Assembly (NCBI GenBank): GCA_964421675.1
Contig: CAYQXV010000071.1
Span: 1 to 6,462, forward strand
From: CALLPQ01 sp964421675
GTDB lineage: Bacteria > Pseudomonadota > Alphaproteobacteria > Caulobacterales > Parvularculaceae
DNA length: 6,462 bases
Reading direction: 5' to 3'
This document shows positions 1 through 6,034 of this stretch, piece by piece (the first letter of the stretch is position 1; each line of letters begins with the position of its first letter). The notes under the pieces were generated by a model. That model saw nothing but the letters and a program-made list of their open reading frames with translations, was not told the origin of the DNA and ran no database searches. Position numbers and translations under genes: made by a program.

Positions 1-45
1 AATTTAATCATATAGCGAACAAACCCATACATAATGATTTTGTTC

Positions 46-75
46 TGCAAGGCCCCTCTTAGACTAAGCTATAAT
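46..75 (+). promoter_or_regulatory. Probable promoter of the GMC oxidoreductase gene
   Basis: A perfect sigma-70 type -10 hexamer TATAAT lies at 70-75. The only -35 candidate at acceptable spacing is TGCAAG at 46-51 (18 bp spacer), a poor match, so the promoter may rely on an activator or on the strong -10. Transcription would start near 82, giving a leader of about 20 nt that contains the GAGG ribosome site at 92-95. A perfect 5-bp inverted repeat, CTTAG-A-CTAAG, lies at 58-68 inside the spacer and could be an operator. The -10 is seen directly; its activity is inferred. Confidence 0.6.
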
Positions 76-103
76 TCCTGAGGTTTTAATTGAGGCCGGG
101 CAT

Positions 104-1711
104 ATGGCGGAAAAGTTTTCACGACGTCGTACCATTCAATTGGCTGGCGGCGCGGCTATTGCGGGCGGGGCGCTTAGCGCCTTACCGGGTTGCAGCGCAA
201 AAAAACAATCCAATCCCTCCTTCGATTATATCATTATTGGCGCCGGATCAGCCGGATCTGTCCTTGCAGCACGATTGTCGGAGAACCCCCACACCCGTGT
301 TCTTTTGCTTGAGGCAGGACCTTCATCAAATGATCCGCTTATTGACGATCCTAAAAACTGGTTTCGTCTCACCTTTGGCCCCTATGTTTGGCCCGATAAG
401 GGAACAGCCCAATCTCATGCGAGCGATAAAATCTTGCCGCTGCCCCATGGAAAACTTGTCGGCGGTTCTAGTGCAATCAATGCCATGATCCATCACCGGC
501 CAACGCCGGGCGATATCAATGATTGGAATTTACCTAATTGGAGTTGGGACGATATTCGCCCGATGCTTTTACGCTCGGAGACATGGCGCGAGGGCCCCTC
601 GCCCACCCGGGGAGATAGCGGTCCCATTCAAGTGATGAGCCTTCCCGATGCCCCGCCATTGGCAGAGTCTACCTTAGCTGCATCACTACGATTGGGGTAC
701 GGTGTAAGCGGCGATCTCAATGGCGAAGTGCAGCGCGGTGCCGGGCTCAATCAGTTAGCATTTGATGGCCATCACCGACACCATACCGGCTATGCCTATC
801 TCGGCCCCGCATTAGAGCGGCCCAACCTAACCGTACAAACAGGAGCCCATGCGACGGACCTTTTATTTTCAGGAGAACGCTGTGTCGGTGTCGCCTATAA
901 TGTTGGCGGAACCAACTATGAGCGAGAAGCAGGCCGCATCATTCTTTGCGCAGGCGCCCTGCGCTCACCGGCAATTTTAATGCGCTCTGGCATTGGCCCC
1001 GCCGCGCATCTTCAACAGTTGGATATACCGGTGCGCATAGCCAGTGAACAGATAGGTGAAAACCTTCATGATCACATGTTGATTGCCGGCCATAATTTTG
1101 CAACGGAGACAAAAATTGCGGACTCCTCTGTCCATGGGTCGGTTGCTGTTGTTTATGGGGCCTCGGAACTCTCGAACGGCAACCGGGACATTATGTTAAA
1201 TGTCTCAACAACCCCGGCGGTGCTCCCGCCTCTTGAAACACCGGAAAATGGTTTCAAAACCACCTTTAGTTTCACAAAACCTAAGAGCCGTGGACATCTG
1301 AAATTGGCAAGCCGTGATCCGCTCGCGCAGCCTGATATTAATCACAATATTTTTGCTGACCCTATCGATATGAATGGCGCTATTGCGGCGCTTAATATCA
1401 GCCGAGATATTTTAGGCTCTAATGAGTTCAGTGTTTTTAAGGGCGTCGAACAAAATCAAAATCTATTGAGCACGCCGGAGGGCATGCGCCAATTGATCGT
1501 GTCAGGCTCGACCGCCTTTGGTCATCATTGCGGTACTTGCCGTATGGGTGTTGATGATGGGGCGCCCGTCGATGAAACCTTGCAGGTCCGCGGCGCAAAA
1601 GGACTTTATGTTGTCGATGCTTCGGTCATTCCAGAAATCCCATCTTGCCCAACAAACGCGCTGGTCATTGCCCTAGCGGAATTGGCAGCCGGCAGATTGA
1701 TGGCGTCATAG
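104..1711 (+). CDS. Tat-exported GMC-family FAD-dependent oxidoreductase (choline/alcohol dehydrogenase-like), possible lipoprotein
   Basis: This 535-residue protein has the full set of glucose-methanol-choline oxidoreductase motifs: the FAD dinucleotide fold GAGSAG at 46-51 followed by LLLEAG at 67-72, GMC signature 1 around GKLVGGSSAINAM (116-128), GMC signature 2 GALRSPAILMRSGIG (284-298), GENLHDH (318-324), and the C-terminal active-site region HHCGTCRMG (474-482). H475 is the likely catalytic base, with N518 in the CPTNAL segment as partner. Family members oxidise an alcohol or polyol with FAD; the substrate cannot be read from sequence. The N-terminus has SRRRTIQL (6-13), a twin-arginine motif, then a hydrophobic stretch and LPGC with Cys30. 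This suggests Tat export of the folded flavoprotein, and possibly lipid attachment, although Pro at -2 is atypical for a lipobox. GAGG at 92-95, 8 nt before the ATG, supports the start. No cytochrome or small-subunit partner is adjacent. Confidence 0.93.
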   Translation: MAEKFSRRRTIQLAGGAAIAGGALSALPGCSAKKQSNPSFDYIIIGAGSAGSVLAARLSENPHTRVLLLEAGPSSNDPLIDDPKNWFRLTFGPYVWPDKGTAQSHASDKILPLPHGKLVGGSSAINAMIHHRPTPGDINDWNLPNWSWDDIRPMLLRSETWREGPSPTRGDSGPIQVMSLPDAPPLAESTLAASLRLGYGVSGDLNGEVQRGAGLNQLAFDGHHRHHTGYAYLGPALERPNLTVQTGAHATDLLFSGERCVGVAYNVGGTNYEREAGRIILCAGALRSPAILMRSGIGPAAHLQQLDIPVRIASEQIGENLHDHMLIAGHNFATETKIADSSVHGSVAVVYGASELSNGNRDIMLNVSTTPAVLPPLETPENGFKTTFSFTKPKSRGHLKLASRDPLAQPDINHNIFADPIDMNGAIAALNISRDILGSNEFSVFKGVEQNQNLLSTPEGMRQLIVSGSTAFGHHCGTCRMGVDDGAPVDETLQVRGAKGLYVVDASVIPEIPSCPTNALVIALAELAAGRLMAS

Positions 1712-1774
1712 GCAAGCGGGTTTTTCTGTTCAATCATGAATTCGGCTGTTCTTATGGACAACTCATAAATAAAA

Positions 1775-1811
1775 CCGGGCAGACGAATATTTCGTTTGCC
1801 CGGCTTATTTT
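1775..1811. terminator. Bidirectional intrinsic terminator between convergent genes
   Basis: A 13-bp stem pairs CCGGGCAGACGAA (1775-1787) with TTCGTTTGCCCGG (1791-1803) around a TAT loop. The only imperfection is one G-T pair. The + strand continues with CTTATTTT (1804-1811). The - strand continues with the complement of AATAAAA (1768-1774), which is also T-rich. It lies 64 bp past the GMC stop and 22 bp past the stop of the convergent membrane-protein gene, so it can end transcripts from both sides. The pairing is seen directly; termination in both directions is inferred. Confidence 0.85.
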
Positions 1812-1824
1812 CATTGATGATTGA

Positions 1825-2304
1825 TTAGGCGCTATTTGCCTGCAAAAGCTGAAATGCAGACCATCCGGCTTCGAAGCTCTCTAACAAATTCTCTGCAAGA
1901 ATGGTGAACTGCGATAAATCAGTACCAGTTGCAATTGCACTAATATAAGCGATTGCCCCCAACAATCCGATAACCCGCGCCATGCCCCGCCCTGCGGTGA
2001 AGAATAAGGCCGCACCAATCGCAATTTCCATCGGTCCGATAAACGGAGTCGCTGCAATTTCGCCAAAGGACAGGGAAGACAATGTAGAATGTACATAGGC
2101 TTCAAAGGGCAATTGCTCCAAGATCGACAAATCGGCCCCGATTGTGTTCAGTATGCCAACAAATGTCATGGCACCCGCGCACAATCCTTGAATGATAGAC
2201 CGAACCCAGCCGACAGTCCCGCCAACAAGACCAGAGCCAGGATATACACCGCGCGCAGCAGTGGAATATTCGATATAATCCGGGTTTGCGATGTAACTGG
2301 CCAT
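1825..2304 (-). CDS. Hypothetical integral membrane protein, about three transmembrane helices
   Basis: I do not recognise a family for this 159-residue protein. It begins with a polar stretch rich in Tyr and Asp (residues 4-13), then has hydrophobic segments at about 35-55, 84-104 and 108-127. The last two are linked by a short basic turn (GRGMAR, 105-110), suggesting a cytoplasmic hairpin loop. A final amphipathic segment covers about 133-154. Several small residues (Gly, Ala, Ser) within the helices suggest tight packing. The ATG at 2304 is chosen because AAGGAG (complement of 2312-2317) sits 7 nt upstream. A TTG at 2325 would add seven residues but places the ribosome site inside the gene. 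It is transcribed alone, converging on the GMC gene with a shared terminator and diverging from the quinone oxidoreductase side. The open frame, strong ribosome site and helix pattern make it a real gene. No function is assigned. Confidence 0.82.
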   Translation of the reverse strand: MASYIANPDYIEYSTAARGVYPGSGLVGGTVGWVRSIIQGLCAGAMTFVGILNTIGADLSILEQLPFEAYVHSTLSSLSFGEIAATPFIGPMEIAIGAALFFTAGRGMARVIGLLGAIAYISAIATGTDLSQFTILAENLLESFEAGWSAFQLLQANSA

Positions 2305-2495
2305 GATAAAACTCCTTTTTTCCAAGCATCTTTAAAACTTCAAACTTCTCGAAAGATCTTCGTCACTCTCAATCGGTCTGTCTCTCAAGAGTAATGTTGG
2401 CGCGGGAGAATGGCGCAATAAGGGGCCGTTAAAGGCAATTTTGTGCCGAATTGGGATTTTTTGCACTATATTCTGCCAATATTGAGGGAAATAGC
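2305..2495. promoter_or_regulatory. Divergent intergenic region with short direct repeats
   Basis: This gap should hold the promoter of the leftward membrane-protein gene, but I see no convincing -35/-10 pair for it. It does contain two copies of CTCTCAA at 2366-2372 and 2382-2388. Their 16-nt period is longer than one helical turn. The second copy belongs to a small inverted repeat CTCT-CA-AGAG (2382-2391). A near-palindrome, CGAAAGATCTTCG, lies at 2350-2362. These could be regulator sites or mRNA leader structure. Nothing in the region codes convincingly. Confidence 0.35.
2467..2472 (+). promoter_or_regulatory. Candidate -10 element reading toward the small ORF and quinone oxidoreductase gene
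   Basis: TATATT matches the TATAAT consensus at five of six positions. A start near 2479 would place a short leader ahead of GAGGG at 2484-2488 and the ATG at 2496. No good -35 is present at 16-18 bp. The nearest alternatives (TGTGCC at 2442, TTGGGA at 2451) have poor spacing. It could serve the small ORF, the downstream oxidoreductase gene, or neither. Confidence 0.3.
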
Positions 2496-2660
2496 ATGAA
2501 AATCATGCATAAACGTCCCCAAATCCTGATTGGTGGGGGCCTACGGTGCGCAGTCGGTACCCTACTGTTTTCGCCCCTATTGTTTTCGTCACTGTTGTTT
2601 TGGGTTCTCAGAATTGGCCTTGCCATGGTACGAAGTCCCAAAATAGCGCCAGACCTTTAG
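2496..2660 (+). CDS. Possible small membrane protein (54 residues), uncertain
   Basis: This short open frame starts with ATG 8 nt after GAGG (2484-2487). It has a basic start (MKIMHKRPQ) followed by one long hydrophobic segment at about residues 10-40, then a short tail with two basic residues. That is the usual shape of a single-pass small membrane protein with a cytoplasmic N-terminus. The hydrophobic part contains the repeated pentads LLFSP-LLFSS-LLFWV, encoded by three degenerate 15-nt DNA units at 2563-2607. It ends 51 bp before the quinone oxidoreductase gene and could share its transcript. Against it: it is short, has no recognised family, and lies in a region that must also hold promoter DNA. 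It could be non-coding sequence that happens to stay open. Confidence 0.33.
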   Translation: MKIMHKRPQILIGGGLRCAVGTLLFSPLLFSSLLFWVLRIGLAMVRSPKIAPDL

Positions 2661-2711
2661 CCCCAAACTAATCCCCCCGAACAAACCCTGTGAACAAAGG
2701 AAATAGATGCG

Positions 2712-3710
2712 ATGATGAAAGCCCTGCGAAGCCATGCGACCGGTGGTCCTGACAGTTTGCGTCTCGACGAGCTTGAGATTCCAGACGTCGCCAAAGGCCA
2801 GGTTCTGATTAAGGTTGCCGCAGCGGGCGTAAACTTTCCTGACACGCTTATCATCAAAGACATGTATCAGTTTAAACCCGAACGCCCCTTTGCCCCCGGC
2901 GGCGAAGTTGCGGGCACTGTTGAAGCTGTTGGTGAGGGAGTTACTGGTTTTGCCAAAGGCGACCGGGTTCTCGCGCTTACCGGACATGGCGGATTTGCAA
3001 CCCATATTCAGGTGGCCCCGGTTGCGATTAGTAAAATTCCCGATGCGATGAGTTTTGAACATGCCGCTGCATTCATGATGACCTATGCGACGTCGCACTA
3101 TGCGTTAAAGAACCGGGCCGGATTGAAAGCCGGTGAAACCCTTTTCATTCTTGGCGCTGCGGGCGGTGTTGGTTCTGCGAGTATCGAGCTTGCAAAAGCG
3201 ATGGGGGCCCGCGTCATTGCCGGTGTTTCCTCAGAGGGCAAAGCTGCATTTTGTAAAGATCTTGGTGCCGATGAAACCTTGATCTATCCGAAAGGCAATC
3301 TTGACCGGGATGGACAAAAGGCGCTGTCAGGCGCGTTAAAAGCCATGACCAATGGAAACGGCGTTGACGTTATTTATGACGGCGTGGGGGGCGCTTATGC
3401 CGAACCATCATTGCGCGCAATGGCATGGGAAGGCCGCTATCTTGTGATTGGATTTCCTGCGGGCATTCCCTCAATTCCGCTCAATTTAACATTGCTAAAA
3501 AGCTGTCAGATTATGGGTGTTTTCTGGGGAGCGTTCACCATGCGCGATCCGGCAGGCCATCAGAAAAATATGGCCGAGCTTTATCAACTCTATACGGACG
3601 GGAAAATAAAACCACAAATTACAAAAACCTTCCCGCTGGAACAGGCAAAAGACGCGCTGCAAATGCTGGAAGATCGCGTGGCGACAGGCAAGATCGTGAT
3701 TACGATGTAA
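2712..3710 (+). CDS. Zinc-independent NADPH:quinone oxidoreductase-like MDR protein
   Basis: This 332-residue protein belongs to the medium-chain dehydrogenase/reductase superfamily, quinone oxidoreductase branch. An N-terminal GroES-like domain (about 1-120) has AGVNFPD (38-44) and PGGEVAGTVEAVGEGV (62-77). A Rossmann domain begins at about 140 with the nucleotide-binding loop GAAGGVG (148-154), and SSEGK (173-177) sits where related enzymes contact the NADPH 2'-phosphate. The C-terminal MGVFWGAFTMRDP (268-280) is typical of this subgroup. The Cys/Glu pattern for catalytic and structural zinc is absent, as expected for quinone or enone reductases. These enzymes use NADPH to reduce quinones or activated alkenes, or act on acyl-CoA-type enones; the actual substrate is unknown. 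It is presumably cytoplasmic, with no signal peptide. AAGGA at 2697-2701 is 10 nt before ATG 2712; the in-frame ATG at 2715 is equally plausible. It converges on glyS. Confidence 0.92.
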   Translation: MMKALRSHATGGPDSLRLDELEIPDVAKGQVLIKVAAAGVNFPDTLIIKDMYQFKPERPFAPGGEVAGTVEAVGEGVTGFAKGDRVLALTGHGGFATHIQVAPVAISKIPDAMSFEHAAAFMMTYATSHYALKNRAGLKAGETLFILGAAGGVGSASIELAKAMGARVIAGVSSEGKAAFCKDLGADETLIYPKGNLDRDGQKALSGALKAMTNGNGVDVIYDGVGGAYAEPSLRAMAWEGRYLVIGFPAGIPSIPLNLTLLKSCQIMGVFWGAFTMRDPAGHQKNMAELYQLYTDGKIKPQITKTFPLEQAKDALQMLEDRVATGKIVITM

Positions 3711-3737
3711 GCCTTGAAGCATTGGGCTTTAAATTTT
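3709..3737 (+). terminator. Weak candidate terminator after the quinone oxidoreductase gene
   Basis: AAGCC (3709-3713) can pair with GGCTT (3725-3729) across an 11-nt loop. The arm overlaps the stop codon and is followed by TAAATTTTT (3729-3737). The 5-bp stem is short, so termination may be inefficient. The other strand lacks a T tract after the hairpin, so it would not serve glyS. Only 30 bp separate the two convergent stop codons. Confidence 0.33.
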
Positions 3738-3740
3738 TAC

Positions 3741-5777
3741 CTAGCCGTCAAGCTTGGAGAAATCCGCAGTTTGCTGAACATTTTCAATAAACTGGCGCAG
3801 CAGTAAAAGCCGGTTTTGACGTAGCGCGCTATCATCGGCGTTGACAATGACCCCTTCGAAGAAGGCATCAATCGGCTCGCGCAATTCACTAAGAGCGGTC
3901 ATCGCCCCTGAAAAATCTTCGCCTTTGAGAAACTCAGACACAATGCCGGCGCTGCGCTGCAACACATCATGAAGTGCTTTTTCTGCAGGCTCTTGCAATT
4001 TAGCGCTATCAATTTGGCCGATTGGCAGCGCGCCCTTCTTTTCTTCGGCGCGTAAAATATTGGCAGCCCGCTTATAACCGGCAACCAAGTTTGCGCCCGC
4101 TGGCCCATCCAGACAATCACATAAAGCTTTTAACCGGTTCACAATGCGCACCAAATCGTCATCGGCCTTCCCGCCTTGAACACGCAACACTGCATCAATG
4201 CGGTCATGGGCATATCCATCATCGCGCAAAAAGACTTTTAGGCGATCGTGAAAAAAGTCGAGCAGATCCGTGCCATCATTTGGCAATGGGCGGCGAATTT
4301 GATTGTTCAAGATGAGCGAAATCACGCCAAGGGCTGCACGGCGCAGGGCAAACGGATCAGAAGACCCGGTTGGTTTTTTGTCAATCGACCAAAAAGACGT
4401 CAGTGTATCAATCTTATCGGCAAGCGCGAGCGTAACCGATACTGGCTCACTAGGGGTTTCGTCCCCTTGACCTTGCGGTTTGTAATGGTCGGAAATAGCC
4501 GCTGCAATGGCGCGGTCCCCGCCCTGCTCCAAGGCATAATACCGCCCCATCAATCCTTGTAGTTCGGGAAACTCATTGACCATACCGGTCACAAGGTCAG
4601 CCTTTGCAAGGCGCGCGGCCGCCTCCGCACTTTCGGGGCTCGCCCCAACCGAAGGCGCAATATCACGGGCAACTTTTGCAACCCGTTCGACCTTATCGGC
4701 AATGGTGCCAAGCCCTTCAAAGAAGGTCACCTGGCTGAGTTTTTTAGCATGCTCTTCCAGCGGCGTTTTCAAATCTTGATGATATAAAAACCAACCATCA
4801 GACAAGCGTGCAGTGAGCACGCGCTCATAACCAGCGCGCATGGCAGCGCCGCCATCTTTACCTTCAATATTTGCCACCACAATAAAACGATTAGCAAGAT
4901 GGCCGGTTTTTGGATCGCGTACAGAGAAATATTTTTGATGACCGCGCATTGACGCGGTTAGCACTTCATCGGGCAGCGTTAGAAATTTTTCATCATAACG
5001 GCCAATCATCACCACGGGCCATTCGGCAAGTCCGGCGACTTCGGTTAGAAGCGCTGGATCTTCAACCAACTCCAGCCCTTGCGCCGCGCATAAGGTTTTT
5101 GCCTCATTTAAAATGACTTCTTTGCGTTCCTCGCCATCGAGAATGACTTTTGCTTGGCGTAACCGAGTAACATAATCATCAAAATTGCGCACCTGAATAG
5201 CCTGCGGGGCCATAAAGCGATGGCCTTCAGTTTGATCGCTAGCCTTGAGATGGTCCACCTCAAAGGGAACGACCTCGCCGTCAAATGTGCACAAAATCGA
5301 ATGCATAGGCCGCACCCAACGCAATGCACCATCCTTCGCACTAGCCCCGCCCCATCGCATGGCTTTGGGCCAGGGAAAATCGCGCACAATAGCGGGCACC
5401 ATTTCCGAAATCACGCTTGCCGTATCGCGCCCTTTGCGATCAAGAACCGCAACATAATAGTCGCCCTTTTTATCGGACCGGGTCTCGCACTGCTCCACAC
5501 TATCAAGGCCAGCGCCGCGCAAGAACCCTTCAATGGCTTTTTCAGGGGCCCCAACACGCGGGCCTTTGCGCTCTTCAGTTTTATCGGCCTGCTTTAATGG
5601 CAAGCCAATCGCGGCCAGCGCTAGGCGGCGCGGGGTTGCAAATGCCTTAACCCCCTCGGGCATAAAGCCTTCATCTAACAAATGCTTATTGACGAGCCGC
5701 TCAAGGTCATTGGCGGCGCGCGGCTGCATTCGTGCAGGAATTTCTTCTGAGAAGAGTTCAAGGAGAAGATCTGGCAT
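3741..5777 (-). CDS. glyS: Glycyl-tRNA synthetase beta subunit
   Basis: The product (678 residues from this start, near the 689 of E. coli GlyS) is the beta chain of the bacterial alpha2beta2-type glycyl-tRNA synthetase, which charges tRNA-Gly with glycine using ATP. GlyQ carries the aminoacylation site, while the beta chain binds tRNA. Family landmarks, numbered from this start, are the N-terminal LLLELFSEEIPARM (4-17), KAMRWGG (138-144), SMRGHQKYF (276-284), the HD-like segment VNEFPELQGLMGRYYA (400-415), ALADKID (451-457), DPFALRRAALG (474-484), and a C-terminal DALR-type anticodon-binding domain with YKRAANIL (568-575), FFEGVIVNADD (639-649) and NRLLLLRQ (655-662). The ATG at 5777 is chosen because homologues begin MPDLLLEL. 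An in-frame TTG at 5792 would add five residues and has no ribosome site. The Shine-Dalgarno for the ATG is also weak (TGAGA). No glyQ lies beside it. Confidence 0.96.
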   Translation of the reverse strand: MPDLLLELFSEEIPARMQPRAANDLERLVNKHLLDEGFMPEGVKAFATPRRLALAAIGLPLKQADKTEERKGPRVGAPEKAIEGFLRGAGLDSVEQCETRSDKKGDYYVAVLDRKGRDTASVISEMVPAIVRDFPWPKAMRWGGASAKDGALRWVRPMHSILCTFDGEVVPFEVDHLKASDQTEGHRFMAPQAIQVRNFDDYVTRLRQAKVILDGEERKEVILNEAKTLCAAQGLELVEDPALLTEVAGLAEWPVVMIGRYDEKFLTLPDEVLTASMRGHQKYFSVRDPKTGHLANRFIVVANIEGKDGGAAMRAGYERVLTARLSDGWFLYHQDLKTPLEEHAKKLSQVTFFEGLGTIADKVERVAKVARDIAPSVGASPESAEAAARLAKADLVTGMVNEFPELQGLMGRYYALEQGGDRAIAAAISDHYKPQGQGDETPSEPVSVTLALADKIDTLTSFWSIDKKPTGSSDPFALRRAALGVISLILNNQIRRPLPNDGTDLLDFFHDRLKVFLRDDGYAHDRIDAVLRVQGGKADDDLVRIVNRLKALCDCLDGPAGANLVAGYKRAANILRAEEKKGALPIGQIDSAKLQEPAEKALHDVLQRSAGIVSEFLKGEDFSGAMTALSELREPIDAFFEGVIVNADDSALRQNRLLLLRQFIENVQQTADFSKLDG

Positions 5778-5784
5778 TGCTATC

Positions 5785-5865
5785 TCATTCAAGACGGTGA
5801 CGGTATGGGCAGTGACGAAAAGGGCGGTAGTGATAAGGGCGGTCTGGGCCCCTAGCTGTGGACAT
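5785..5865 (-). CDS. Possible 26-residue upstream ORF before glyS, low confidence
   Basis: On the glyS strand an ATG at 5865 opens a 26-codon frame whose TGA ends 7 nt before the glyS ATG. That spacing would suit translational coupling and could compensate for the weak glyS ribosome site. The predicted peptide begins MSTARGPDRPYHYR and is unusually rich in Arg, His, Tyr and Pro. It has only one Gly codon, so it does not look like a glycine-sensing attenuator leader. No clear Shine-Dalgarno precedes the ATG, and most of the frame is tandem-repeat DNA, so chance is a real alternative. Confidence 0.18.
   Translation of the reverse strand: MSTARGPDRPYHYRPFRHCPYRHRLE
5793..5843. repeat. Small tandem repeats just upstream of glyS
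   Basis: On the + strand GACGGT occurs twice in tandem (5793-5804). After a short gap, AGTGACGAAAAGGGCGGT (5811-5828) is followed directly by AGTGATAAGGGCGGT (5829-5843), the same unit with three bases missing and one substitution. The whole block lies within 70 bp of the glyS start, so it falls in the leader or promoter of that gene. Unit differences are a multiple of three, but no supported reading frame uses them. Confidence 0.6.
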
Positions 5866-6034
5866 TGTTTTAAGTTTCTGGCCTTTGTTTAAGCGTGCCT
5901 GCGCCGAGCGGCAAGCACCGTCTTGCCCCGCTTGACGAGAAACCGGCTATCCCGGCAAAAAAGAGCAATAAGCGTCCCAAATCGCCGCGCTTTTTGCTTT
6001 TTTGAGCGGCACTAAATTTGAGAGGAATTTGGTT
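5866..6034. other. Divergent intergenic region between glyS and the AHSA1-like gene
   Basis: This region should carry the glyS promoter (reading left) and the promoter of the AHSA1-like gene (reading right). For glyS, a weak candidate is TTGCCG with TTAAAC about 16 bp downstream on the - strand (within 5887-5914). No good pair is visible for the rightward gene. An imperfect hairpin pairs AGCGGCAAG (5907-5915) with CTTG-CC-CCGCT (5922-5932). No tRNA-like cloverleaf or supported ORF is seen here. Confidence 0.35.
5957..6003. repeat. A/T-flanked imperfect inverted repeat, terminator-like
   Basis: AAAAAAGAGCAATAAGCG (5957-5974) can pair with CGCTTTTTGCTTTTTT (5988-6003), with a GA bulge and one mismatch, giving about 15 base pairs around a 13-nt loop. 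An A tract before and a T tract after a hairpin is the usual form of an intrinsic terminator active on both strands, but the stem core is weak and no gene ends close by. It may instead shape the leader or promoter of the following gene, whose start is 31 bp away. Confidence 0.35.

Noticed and set aside
2305..2325. TTG start at 2325 for the membrane-protein gene
   Set aside because: It would put the strong AAGGAG ribosome site inside the coding region. The ATG at 2304 has ideal spacing.
2679..2698. Direct repeat GAACAAA at 2679-2685 and 2692-2698 before the quinone oxidoreductase gene
   Set aside because: Only seven bases with a 13-nt period in a purine-rich leader; likely chance, and the second copy partly overlaps the ribosome site.
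2589..3098. A 169-codon open frame on the - strand across the quinone oxidoreductase gene
   Set aside because: It overlaps a gene with clear MDR motifs, lacks any recognisable domain, and has the composition of an antisense shadow.
5805..5855. Short + strand frame reading MGSDEKGGSDKGGLGP upstream of glyS on the opposite strand
   Set aside because: No ribosome site at the right distance before the ATG, and its repetitive composition follows directly from the tandem DNA repeat. It is not supported as a gene.
5856..5866. TGTCCACA-like sequence on the - strand resembling a DnaA box
   Set aside because: It is a single imperfect match without neighbouring boxes, an AT-rich unwinding element or replication genes, so there is no case for an origin.
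5533..5892. A 119-codon + strand frame running through the 5' part of glyS
   Set aside because: The glyS frame has conserved family motifs throughout. This frame shows none and is a shadow.
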